Of a stretch of DNA of 10,129 nucleotides, positions 1 through 6,400 are shown one piece after another (position 1 is the stretch's first letter; the number at the start of each line of letters is the position of its first letter). A program made the position numbers and the translations under genes. The notes under the pieces are model-generated. The model did not search any database and was not told the origin of the DNA. It worked only from the letters and a program-made list of their open reading frames with translations. The DNA is from Halobacteria archaeon (lineage in GTDB: Archaea > Halobacteriota > Methanoliparia > Methanoliparales > Methanoliparaceae). Where the stretch lies: positions 1-10,129 of the forward strand of contig DUJX01000152.1 of assembly GCA_013329575.1 (NCBI GenBank), read 5' to 3'.

Positions 1-1
1 G

Positions 2-226
2 ATATGTACTCAAGATCCAGACCTCGAGAGACGAATAAACCCTGATGTTGCATCCCACCGTCTATCCAATCTGATCCGTGCTTGGAGCATGGAGATAAGA
101 GAGATGTTAGGGGGTATGGGAATGAACGCCATAGAGAGCTTGAGAGGAAATAGAGATCATCTACGAGGGATCGGGCTGCATAGATGGGAACTTGATGTCC
201 TCGGAATCAAGGGGGCTGGAGAATGA
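2..226 (+). CDS. Archaeal-type glutamate synthase, FMN-binding domain protein (C-terminal part, 5' truncated by window edge)
   Basis: This is the last 74 codons of an open frame that enters from the left edge and ends at TGA 224-226. The translation opens with ICTQDPDLERR, which matches the segment after the last iron-sulfur cysteine in glutamate synthase central domains (the 'PVGIxTQDP' region). It continues through an amphipathic helical stretch with the family-like phrase SLRGNRDHLRGIGL and ends in GIKGAGE. In bacteria this FMN/3Fe-4S domain is the middle of GltB. In many archaea it is a separate protein that passes electrons to 2-oxoglutarate plus ammonia to make glutamate. The stop overlaps the next start (ATGA), and that next gene encodes the GXGXG domain that follows it in bacterial GltB, which supports the call. 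Catalytic residues lie outside the window, so the family rests on the tail and on context. Confidence 0.8.
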   Translation: MCTQDPDLERRINPDVASHRLSNLIRAWSMEIREMLGGMGMNAIESLRGNRDHLRGIGLHRWELDVLGIKGAGE

Positions 227-972
227 ATACTGTAAAGATAGATGCGTATGACCTCTCTTCTAAAAAACTGAACGATTCTTTGAGAGACTGCCTGTTTGGG
301 GATGAAGAAAATATTATTTTAACGAATGTCTATGGACATCGATACATAGGAACCCGACTTTTCTCTGAAGATAACCATAAAAAATTGAACATAGAAATTT
401 TTGGTACTCCCGGTAACGATCTCGGAGCTTTCTTGGACAGACATAGGATTGTTGTTCAGGGCAATGCTCAAGACGGAGTCGGTAACACGATGAACAGTGG
501 CGAGATCGTAGTTGAGGGGAGGGCAGGAGATGTTGTCGGCATGTCTATGCGGGGCGGGAAGATCTTTATACGTGATAGTGTTGGCTACCGTGCTGCGATA
601 CATATAAAGGGTTATGAGGATAAGAAACCTTTTATTATCATTGGAGGGACAGCCCAGGATTTTCTCGGGGAGTATATGGCCGGTGGCGTCGTAGTGATAC
701 TCGGCATCGGTTATAAGCAGCATAAAACGAGATTCATAGGAGGAGGAATGCATGGTGGTGTGATCTATATCCGAGGAGAGGTTAAAGAGGACCAATTGAG
801 TAAGGATGTCGGCGTCTTCGAGTTGGATGATGAAGATAAGCGATATCTGCGAGAGTATATCGAAGAATATACCGAAAGATACCAAATTCGATTGGGAGCA
901 GATATGGAAGAAGAGTTTATCAAACTATTACCCATCTCTCAAAATCCATACAACCAACTTTACATGCATTAG
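223..972 (+). CDS. Glutamate synthase GXGXG (alpha subunit C-terminal) domain protein
   Basis: A 249-residue soluble protein whose middle (about residues 60-160) shows the repeated Gly-rich turns of the GXGXG right-handed beta-helix. Visible turns include FGTPGNDLGAFL, NAQDGVGNTMNSGEIVVEG, AGDVVGMSMRGGKIFI, and GGTAQDFLGEYMAGG near 141-155. In glutamate synthase this domain packs the FMN and amidotransferase domains together and has a structural role. Here it is a stand-alone gene, as in many archaea. The ATG overlaps the stop of the upstream FMN-domain gene, so the two are probably translationally coupled and equimolar. The glutaminase domain is not in view and would have to be encoded elsewhere. 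The related domain in formylmethanofuran dehydrogenase subunit C is the main alternative. The glutamate synthase neighbour and the 'VGNTMNSG' and 'GEYMAGG' forms favour this call. T-rich sequence follows the stop. Confidence 0.85.
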   Translation: MNTVKIDAYDLSSKKLNDSLRDCLFGDEENIILTNVYGHRYIGTRLFSEDNHKKLNIEIFGTPGNDLGAFLDRHRIVVQGNAQDGVGNTMNSGEIVVEGRAGDVVGMSMRGGKIFIRDSVGYRAAIHIKGYEDKKPFIIIGGTAQDFLGEYMAGGVVVILGIGYKQHKTRFIGGGMHGGVIYIRGEVKEDQLSKDVGVFELDDEDKRYLREYIEEYTERYQIRLGADMEEEFIKLLPISQNPYNQLYMH

Positions 973-1083
973 TTCATCTTTATTCTTTTACCATACAAGT
1001 TTATCTTAGAATATGCCAAATGAAGAAGTTTATACTGCGAAAACAATTATAAAAACCGTGATGATCTTTAAATGATCGGAAAA

Positions 1084-1119
1084 AGAGGATTTGTATCTCC
1101 GTATATGGCCTCATCCTCT
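1084..1119. terminator. Hairpin between convergent genes, possible two-way terminator
   Basis: A 7-base perfect inverted repeat, AGAGGAT at 1084-1090 and ATCCTCT at 1113-1119, encloses a 22-base loop. Read on minus, the second arm runs into TTTTT (1084-1080). Read on plus, it is followed by ATCTTTTTATC. It lies between the ends of the glutamate synthase gene (plus) and cysH (minus), where both transcripts must stop. The loop is long for a classical hairpin. In archaea the T tracts alone may do the work. Confidence 0.45.
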
Positions 1120-1135
1120 ATCTTTTTATCATATC

Positions 1136-1855
1136 TCATATCTGTTTTATATTGCCGAAGTGTAATCCGCACTCTTTTTTTGCGTTACTCTCCCACCACC
1201 ATCGCCCGTCCCGCTCATGCTCTCCTGGATTTATAGATTTTGTACAGGGTTCGCAACCGATCGATATATACCCTCTATCGTGAAGTTCGTTGTAAGGCAC
1301 TTTATTCTCTAGTATATACAGCCAGACCTGTTTTAATGTCCAATTTGCGAGAGGATTAAATTTAACTAATCTATCATCGAAGAAAGTGGGATCCATCTGA
1401 ACGATGGGTATGTTTGCGCGAGTGCCTGGATTTTGATCATGTCTTTGGCCTGTAATCCATGCGTTGATACCAGAAAGTCTTCTCTTTAATGGCTCAACCT
1501 TTCTTATCCGGCAGCATTCGTTATGTGAATCTTTATAAAACGAGAAGAACCCTTTATCTGAGGCAAGCCTCTCTACCTCCGTATATCTTGGGAACATTAC
1601 ATCAATTTTTATGCCATAATGTTCGCGTACTCTATCCAAAAATCTATATGTCTCGGGATGAAGCCTTCCTGTATCGAGTGTAAATACATTAAAATCACTA
1701 TTTGTCCGTATAGCCATATCTATAAGAACAACATCTTCTGCGCCAGAGAAGGATATATTAATACCAGGAAAGTTTTTGATAGCATAACTGATGATCTCAT
1801 AAGGTTCTTTTAACATCAAATCGTTATTAAGCCTCTTAATATCTTCTTTGTCCAT
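1136..1855 (-). CDS. cysH: Assimilatory adenylylsulfate (APS) reductase, CysH family
   Basis: A 239-residue protein of the PAPS/APS reductase family, which reduces activated sulfate to sulfite using thioredoxin or glutaredoxin thiols. The nucleotide-binding P-loop SFSGAED is at 35-41 and LDTGRL at 60-65. The substrate-contacting TGQRHDQNPGTR is at 135-146. The catalytic cysteine is in ECGLH (C229). The two cysteine pairs that bind a [4Fe-4S] cluster in APS-specific enzymes are both present, C114-C115 and C201-C204. This marks it as APS reductase rather than the cluster-free PAPS reductase. Length is normal. The start is supported by GGGAGG (1866-1861) five bases upstream. It lies 14 bases downstream of sat in the same direction, and no APS kinase gene is between them, as expected if APS is the direct substrate. 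Confidence 0.93.
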   Translation of the reverse strand: MDKEDIKRLNNDLMLKEPYEIISYAIKNFPGINISFSGAEDVVLIDMAIRTNSDFNVFTLDTGRLHPETYRFLDRVREHYGIKIDVMFPRYTEVERLASDKGFFSFYKDSHNECCRIRKVEPLKRRLSGINAWITGQRHDQNPGTRANIPIVQMDPTFFDDRLVKFNPLANWTLKQVWLYILENKVPYNELHDRGYISIGCEPCTKSINPGEHERDGRWWWESNAKKECGLHFGNIKQI

Positions 1856-1869
1856 AATTACCTCCCTTT

Positions 1870-3039
1870 TTAAGATTTTTTATTCATCATCGACTCTATC
1901 AAAATTTGGGCCACTTCTGGTCTTGTTATGACTTTATCAGGGACGATTCCACGCGAAAGCATCTCTCTCATCCTTGTTCCTGAAAGGGATATATGATCCT
2001 CCGGATTATGCGGGCATGTCTTTATTGAGGCCATCGACTCACATTTTTTACAGTAGAATATATCATCAAATTTTAATATGTTTATATCGAGTTCGCCTGG
2101 TCTTATCTTATCAAATATCTTTTGTGCATCAAACGGGCCGTAGTATTTGCCGACACCTGCATGGTCTCTACCTATTATAAAATGTGTGCAACCATAATTT
2201 TTTCTCACGATGGCATGAAAGATTGCCTCTTTCGGTCCTGCATATCTCATTGTTGCAGGGAATACGCCCAGAACTACCTTATCTTTGGGAAAGTATTCTT
2301 TTAATAATACCTCATAACACCGCATTCTAACATCTGCAGGTATATCATCGGCTTTTGTGCCTCCGATGAGTGGATGAATGAACGCACCATCAACGATCTC
2401 CAAAGCACATTTTATCAGATGCTCGTGAGCTCTATGTATAGGATTTCTCGTCTGAAAGCCGACGATACTCTTCCATCCTCTATTATAAAAAATCTCTCGT
2501 GTTTGATACGGTGTTAAGCTATATTCTTTAAAATTATTGGGGAATATACTTAAATCGGCATAAGCTTTACCGGATATAACAGTTTGATTTTCATTAAGAG
2601 TCATGGCAACACCGGGGTGTTTCTCATCATCGGTTTGATAAACGATCTCTGCCTCTTTTCTTACATCTCTATCAAAGACTGCCTCAACATCTACATATCC
2701 TACTATCTTATCGTTAAAACTTAAACCCAACTCACCACTTGCATCATCAGGTTTAATCTTATTATCCAGCGGCAGGGTTATAGGAAATGGAAAAAGAGTT
2801 CCATTTTCAAGGTGCATATTTTTGAGAACATTTTTATAATCTCTCTCGTCCATAAAACCATTTAATGGACTTAAACCGCCATTGGCTATAAGTTCCAGAT
2901 CAGAGAGCACCCTTCGAGATATAGATATTTTATGTCTTTCTAGCTGTCTAATTTGGATATCGTCTAATATGGCTGATTGGCTTAATATCAATCGGCCTCC
3001 ATGTGCATTACTCGTTATGTTACTATTGTTATCTTCCAT
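1870..3039 (-). CDS. sat: Sulfate adenylyltransferase (ATP sulfurylase)
   Basis: Makes adenylylsulfate (APS) and pyrophosphate from ATP and sulfate in the cytoplasm. The 389-residue protein has the full single-domain Sat layout without a fused APS kinase. Numbering below counts from a TTG one codon upstream. QTRNPIHRAHE (197-207) carries the HxxH nucleotide-binding motif and GRDHAGVG (291-298) the second ATP motif. CKKC (331-334) with CPH (343-345) looks like the zinc site of prokaryotic Sat, and SGTRMRE (354-360) lies near the end. ATG 3039 is chosen over the adjacent TTG 3042. The ribosome site GAGGT (3053-3049) is nine bases from the ATG and six from the TTG, so both remain possible. It is the first gene of an operon with cysH. 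Its direction in sulfate assimilation, rather than dissimilation, is inferred from that partner. Confidence 0.95.
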   Translation of the reverse strand: MEDNNSNITSNAHGGRLILSQSAILDDIQIRQLERHKISISRRVLSDLELIANGGLSPLNGFMDERDYKNVLKNMHLENGTLFPFPITLPLDNKIKPDDASGELGLSFNDKIVGYVDVEAVFDRDVRKEAEIVYQTDDEKHPGVAMTLNENQTVISGKAYADLSIFPNNFKEYSLTPYQTREIFYNRGWKSIVGFQTRNPIHRAHEHLIKCALEIVDGAFIHPLIGGTKADDIPADVRMRCYEVLLKEYFPKDKVVLGVFPATMRYAGPKEAIFHAIVRKNYGCTHFIIGRDHAGVGKYYGPFDAQKIFDKIRPGELDINILKFDDIFYCKKCESMASIKTCPHNPEDHISLSGTRMREMLSRGIVPDKVITRPEVAQILIESMMNKKS

Positions 3040-3159
3040 CAATAGCCGACCTCTAAATGTTATAAAACATTATATATTAATCTCAACATATATGCTTTAG
3101 TGTTAATAATCACAATCTTAGCAAAATCTATATAAGGTCATCTAAAAATTATACATTTG

Positions 3160-3169
3160 ACATTAATGT
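3160..3169. promoter_or_regulatory. Perfect 10-base palindrome, possible operator
   Basis: ACATTAATGT reads the same on both strands. It lies about 120 bases upstream of the sat start and about 25 bases downstream of a plus-strand TATA-like CTATATAAGG. Symmetric sites of this size can bind dimeric helix-turn-helix regulators. In AT-rich DNA such a palindrome also arises by chance, and no second copy was seen in the window. Confidence 0.2.
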
Positions 3170-3259
3170 GAAAGAATAGCATTATCTCATGCAGAATAAA
3201 ATGTCTTATAAAGAGTGTAGTAATTTTACAATTGAAAAGAGTATTATTGCAGAGGAAGC

Positions 3260-3388
3260 ATGTCCTTCTTTTCCTCGTGGAAAAAATACTTGCACAAAGA
3301 ATTTAAAGATCCCTTCACGATTAAAGGTGATAAATATAAAATATTGAAAGAGTTTAGAGCGACGAGAGATGATATCAAAAATGGATAA
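3260..3388 (+). CDS. Possible small ORF of 42 codons, unknown
   Basis: ATG at 3260 follows GAGG (3252-3255) at four bases and reads 42 codons to TAA 3386-3388. The peptide starts MSFFSSWKKYLHKEF and is rich in Lys, Asp, Glu and aromatics, with no signal peptide or membrane segment. I do not recognise it. Its amino acid mix looks like a cytosolic protein more than random AT-rich translation, which tends to give Ile, Asn, Lys and Tyr strings. Right at its end, ATG 3381 opens a 22-codon frame in the next phase (to 3449). The pair could therefore be the frameshifted remnant of a longer gene. It may equally be chance, since short ribosome-site plus ATG pairs are common. Confidence 0.25.
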   Translation: MSFFSSWKKYLHKEFKDPFTIKGDKYKILKEFRATRDDIKNG

Positions 3389-3454
3389 GAAGGAATGTTT
3401 GGAGAATGATATAACTGAATTAATGGCTAATCATTACATATATACTTAATATTT

Positions 3455-3461
3455 AAAAAAA
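3455..3461 (-). terminator. T7 tract downstream of cofC
   Basis: On minus, a run of seven T lies 53-59 bases after the cofC stop, in AT-rich sequence. Archaeal RNA polymerase can terminate at T-rich tracts without a strong hairpin. A weak AGATG/CATCT inverted repeat (3481-3485 and 3509-3513) lies between the stop and this tract. Confidence 0.35.
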
Positions 3462-3513
3462 GAATTGATAAAACTTATTCAGATGTCTTTTTTAAATATC
3501 CGTCTTATCATCT

Positions 3514-4194
3514 TTATTGCCTATCAAGAAAGATTTTTTCTCCTTTGCTAACAGCCACGAATCCTAGTCTTTCAAGATATTTTTTCGCCTCCCCCTCTCC
3601 AAATACCAATAAATCCAGAAGATCCTCTTCTTCGTCAATATCTGTGCCTGCAAACAGGGAATCGTATAGATGATAAGACAATCCGTTCTCTATTGCAATC
3701 TTCTCATGATTTTTAAAACTTATTCCATAATAATCTACCCGAAACTTGGAACGATTTTTGATAAAGAGCATGTTTGTTCCGCCTTTTCGTCCGGGAACGA
3801 TAATGAGGTCTTCTTCTCTGTTTAAGATCTCTTGTATTATTTTTGTATTTACCAAAGGTAGATCCGACATAAGTATCAATAAATGACTATTATCCTCGAT
3901 GCTTTTGACGGATATCAGCTCGTTGAGTGCATCGTTCAGTCGTCTCGTATCTACAATTACCCTGAATCGTTCATCTTTTATACAATCAGGAACATCGTTG
4001 GTCGTTGTTAAGACGGATATTTTGATATCATTAAGACTTTGTCTTTTAAATGAGATTATCGTGTTTAACACATCTTGAAACATTTTTAATGCGAATTCTT
4101 CCCTTTCTTCTAAATTCATCATATTAGAAAGCCTTGATTTTGCGCTTTTCCACTTAAAAGGTATTATTATGTCTAATTTATCCGATTCGGTCAT
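3514..4194 (-). CDS. cofC: 2-phospho-L-lactate guanylyltransferase (F420 biosynthesis)
   Basis: CofC transfers a nucleotide from GTP to 2-phospholactate (or phosphoenolpyruvate in some lineages), giving the activated intermediate that CofD joins to FO to make F420-0. Residues are numbered from a GTG at 4203. The N-terminal IIIPFKWKSAKSRLS (12-26) is the nucleotidyltransferase signature. MSDLPLV (112-118) supplies the metal-binding Asp, PGRKGGTNMLF (137-147) is typical of CofC, and FAGTDIDEEEDL (184-195) closes the fold. I chose ATG 4194, giving 226 residues, because GGAAG at 4209-4205 is ten bases upstream of it but almost touches GTG 4203. If transcription starts near 4203, leaderless GTG initiation is possible instead. 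It diverges from cofG-cofH, which make the FO half of the same cofactor, so context agrees with the call. Confidence 0.9.
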   Translation of the reverse strand: MTESDKLDIIIPFKWKSAKSRLSNMMNLEEREEFALKMFQDVLNTIISFKRQSLNDIKISVLTTTNDVPDCIKDERFRVIVDTRRLNDALNELISVKSIEDNSHLLILMSDLPLVNTKIIQEILNREEDLIIVPGRKGGTNMLFIKNRSKFRVDYYGISFKNHEKIAIENGLSYHLYDSLFAGTDIDEEEDLLDLLVFGEGEAKKYLERLGFVAVSKGEKIFLDRQ

Positions 4195-4210
4195 CTTGAA
4201 CACACTTCCA

Positions 4211-4240
4211 GATTATAAAAAAATAAATATATCTTTTTTA
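4211..4240. promoter_or_regulatory. Shared divergent promoter region for cofC and cofG-cofH
   Basis: The 67 bases between the chosen cofC start (4194) and cofG (4262) contain one dense A/T block. On plus, a TATA-like TAAATATATC (about 4224-4233) sits about 27-30 bases before the cofG ATG. No purine-rich ribosome site precedes that ATG, so the cofG transcript is probably leaderless. On minus the same block reads as GATATATTTA and, closer to cofC, TTTATAATC, either of which could serve cofC. The two promoters must overlap, so the sides may be co-regulated or compete. Confidence 0.5.
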
Positions 4241-4261
4241 ATACTCTTTTGATAGATAAGA

Positions 4262-5272
4262 ATGATGCGAAATCATGCAGGAAGGTATGTAACTTTTTCC
4301 AAGAATGTGTTTATTCCAGTAACGAACGTCTGTAGAAATAATTGCTTATATTGTGTATTTAAAAAAGATATAAACGATAAAGGTGCTTTTTTACTTACTT
4401 TTGACGATGTTGAAAAGATCTTAAAGAAAGGTCGGGACGAAGGATGTATAGAGGCGATGTTTACGTTCGGCGAATATCCTGAAAAAGTAGATGGTTTTGG
4501 CAGCATGCTTAAAAAAGAAGGATACGATAGTTTTATAGATTATATCAGAGATCTCTGCCTTCTTGCGTTAGATTTAGATATGCTTCCGCATACAAACCCT
4601 GGGTCTATATCCTTGGATGAACTTAGTGTGTTAAAAGATGTAAACGCGAGCATGGGGCTTATGTTAGAGGAGGCGGCATCGCTCGAAGTACATAAAAACA
4701 GCCCAGGTAAAACGCCTGAACATAGAATAAAAACCATAGAATCTGCGGGAAGGCTGAAAATACCGTTTACTACCGGTATCCTCATTGGAATAGGCGAGAC
4801 CGAGGATGATAGGATAAGATCGTTAAAGATAATACGAGATTTACATACCAGATATGACCATATTCAAGAAGTGATCATCCAAAACTTCCTGCCTAAAAAA
4901 GGGACTGTTATGGAATCTTGCAAACCTTCTTCTATAGATGAGATAAAAGAGACCGTAAAACTTGCAAGAGGTATTCTTCCAGATGATATCGCGATCCAAA
5001 TCCCACCAAACCTGATCCCGTTCGATCTATTACCCGAATTAGTAAGATGCGGTGTGGATGACCTGGGCGGAATCTCAACGGTTACGTTAGATTATATAAA
5101 CCCAGAATCATGCTGGCCGACCGGGAAAGAGTTAAGGTATATATTAAAAGATTTTATATTAAAGGAAAGATTACCAATATATCCCAGATTTGTGAAAGAT
5201 GGATGGTATAGCAAAAAAGTAGGGAGAGTGATTGAATTCTATGCAGACGAAGATGGATTTAAAAAAGAGTGA
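4262..5272 (+). CDS. cofG: FO synthase subunit 1 (7,8-didemethyl-8-hydroxy-5-deazariboflavin synthase, CofG)
   Basis: A radical SAM enzyme of 336 residues. It completes the deazaflavin ring of FO from the CofH product. The cluster-binding motif CRNNCLYC gives C24, C28 and C31 in CxxxCxxC spacing near the N-terminus, as in CofG and CofH. TGILIGIGETEDDR (171-184) is the usual SAM-binding strand region, PHTNPG is at 109-114, and GVDDLGGIS (264-272) is a family-typical late motif. Two ATGs stand side by side (4262 and 4265). Neither has a visible ribosome site, which fits leaderless initiation from the TATA box about 27 bases upstream. Its 3' end overlaps cofH. Plants and actinobacteria fuse the two halves as FbiC. 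Here they remain separate, as in most archaea. Confidence 0.95.
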   Translation: MMRNHAGRYVTFSKNVFIPVTNVCRNNCLYCVFKKDINDKGAFLLTFDDVEKILKKGRDEGCIEAMFTFGEYPEKVDGFGSMLKKEGYDSFIDYIRDLCLLALDLDMLPHTNPGSISLDELSVLKDVNASMGLMLEEAASLEVHKNSPGKTPEHRIKTIESAGRLKIPFTTGILIGIGETEDDRIRSLKIIRDLHTRYDHIQEVIIQNFLPKKGTVMESCKPSSIDEIKETVKLARGILPDDIAIQIPPNLIPFDLLPELVRCGVDDLGGISTVTLDYINPESCWPTGKELRYILKDFILKERLPIYPRFVKDGWYSKKVGRVIEFYADEDGFKKE

Positions 5273-6320
5273 GACGGAAGAACTCATCGATAAGGCATGG
5301 CAGGGCAGATTAGAACGGGATGATGCGATCGCCTTGTATAACATAGATCCGATAACTTTGTTCCGATTAGCCGATTCTATGCGGAAGAGGGCAGTAGGTG
5401 ATTATGTAACGTATGTTGTAAACCGAAATATAAATTTTACCGATATCTGTATAGGTGATTGTGCTTTCTGCTCCTTCCGATACAACGAAGGATATATCTT
5501 ATCGATCGATGAGATTCTTAAAAAAGCAGAGGAGGCGGTAGAACGCGGTGCAACCGAGGTTTGCATACAAGGTGGATTATTAGATAATATGAAATTGGAA
5601 GATTATAAGATGATCGTTACATCCATAAAAGATAGATTTCCCTCGTTGCATATACATGCATTCTCGCCTATGGAGGTTTATCATGCCGCGAAAACATCAA
5701 AGATGGACTTTAGAGATGTGTTAAAAGAACTTAAAAAGGCAGGGCTCGGGTCTATGCCGGGTACTGCTGCCGAGATACTTGTAGATAGCGTAAGATCGAA
5801 GATCTGCCCGCATAAACTCTCATCGGATGAATGGGAAGATGTCATTAAAGAAGCGCATAGATGCGGAATACCCACTACATCTACCATTATGTATGGGCAT
5901 ATAGAGTCCATAGAAGATAGGATCGATCATATTCTTAGGATACGAAGGATTCAAAAAGAGACAGGCGGATTTACCGAATTTGTCTTGCTTCCTTTTATGA
6001 ATAAAAACAACGCGTTAGGTAAGATCGCAGGCAGAAGATGTGGAGTAGATGATATGAAGACGCATGCAATCTCGAGAGTTCTTTTATACAATGTTATAAA
6101 CAACATCCAGGCATCATGGGTAAAATTAGGCTTAAATATGGCCCAGATAAGCCTTTTGTTTGGTGTAAACGATCTGGGCGGTACTTTAATGGAAGAAAAA
6201 ATATCAAAATCGTCTGGATCGAAGGTAGGAGAATATCTTTCACCCGATGATATAGAAGAACTTATATTAAAAGCTGGTAGGATACCTCGTAGACGGGATA
6301 CGCTTTATCTATTGGTCTAA
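5232..6320 (+). CDS. cofH: FO synthase subunit 2 (5-amino-6-(D-ribitylamino)uracil:L-tyrosine 4-hydroxyphenyl transferase, CofH)
   Basis: The second radical SAM half of FO synthase. It couples the tyrosine-derived hydroxybenzyl group to ribitylaminouracil. In the 362-residue form, CIGDCAFC gives C73, C77 and C80. EFVLLPFMNKNN (249-260), ASWVKLG (294-300) and GVNDLGGTLMEE (311-322) follow, as in CofH and the related menaquinone enzymes MqnC/MqnE. The cofG neighbour and the CofH-like start region (ELIDKAWQGRLERDDA) favour CofH. The start is uncertain. TTG 5232 has GGGAG (5222-5226) five bases upstream and is used here. ATG 5241 and ATG 5253 are in frame but poorly spaced from any ribosome site. 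All choices overlap cofG (by 41, 32 or 20 bases), so translation is probably coupled. It ends with tandem TAA TAA stops. Confidence 0.94.
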   Translation: MNSMQTKMDLKKSETEELIDKAWQGRLERDDAIALYNIDPITLFRLADSMRKRAVGDYVTYVVNRNINFTDICIGDCAFCSFRYNEGYILSIDEILKKAEEAVERGATEVCIQGGLLDNMKLEDYKMIVTSIKDRFPSLHIHAFSPMEVYHAAKTSKMDFRDVLKELKKAGLGSMPGTAAEILVDSVRSKICPHKLSSDEWEDVIKEAHRCGIPTTSTIMYGHIESIEDRIDHILRIRRIQKETGGFTEFVLLPFMNKNNALGKIAGRRCGVDDMKTHAISRVLLYNVINNIQASWVKLGLNMAQISLLFGVNDLGGTLMEEKISKSSGSKVGEYLSPDDIEELILKAGRIPRRRDTLYLLV

Positions 6321-6400
6321 TAAATTGAGCTAAAGATTAAATAAAAATTAAAAATTATAGAAGAAGAGATGACCTATTAAAGGAGAAGGAGAAAAATATT

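Larger units (their letters stand above)
3043..3513. other. 470-base gene-poor intergenic stretch between sat and cofC
   Basis: Very AT-rich. The right-hand part should hold the 3' end of the cofC message: minus-strand T7 at 3461-3455 is a candidate terminator tract. The left part should hold the sat promoter. On minus, TATA-like AATATATAA (about 3078-3070) and CATATATG (about 3094-3087) lie upstream of the sat ribosome site, but neither is a clean BRE-TATA pair. On plus, CTATATAAGG near 3128-3137 is the best TATA-like element. A perfect palindrome, ACATTAATGT, is at 3160-3169. Two short plus ORFs occur, at 3189-3347 and 3260-3388, and only the second has a ribosome site. No tRNA-like or repeat-array structure was seen. 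Confidence 0.6.

Noticed and set aside
319..885. 188-codon minus-strand ORF inside the GXGXG gene
   Set aside because: It lies wholly opposite a gene with clear family motifs, and its composition is that of a shadow frame.
223..972. Reading the GXGXG protein as formylmethanofuran dehydrogenase subunit C
   Set aside because: The upstream overlapping gene ends like the glutamate synthase FMN domain, and the NAQDGVGNTMNSG and GEYMAGG phrases fit glutamate synthase. No other fwd genes are in view.
806..1009. 67-codon plus ORF overlapping the end of the GXGXG gene
   Set aside because: Out-of-frame shadow of the real gene with no ribosome site. Only its last few codons leave the gene.
3189..3347. 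52-codon plus ORF in the sat-cofC gap
   Set aside because: No ribosome site before ATG 3189 and unremarkable composition. It also overlaps the somewhat better-supported 3260 frame.
3043..3513. tRNA, CRISPR or insertion-sequence remnant in the longest gap
   Set aside because: No cloverleaf arms with a T-loop consensus, no regularly spaced repeats, and no terminal inverted repeats with flanking duplications were seen by eye.
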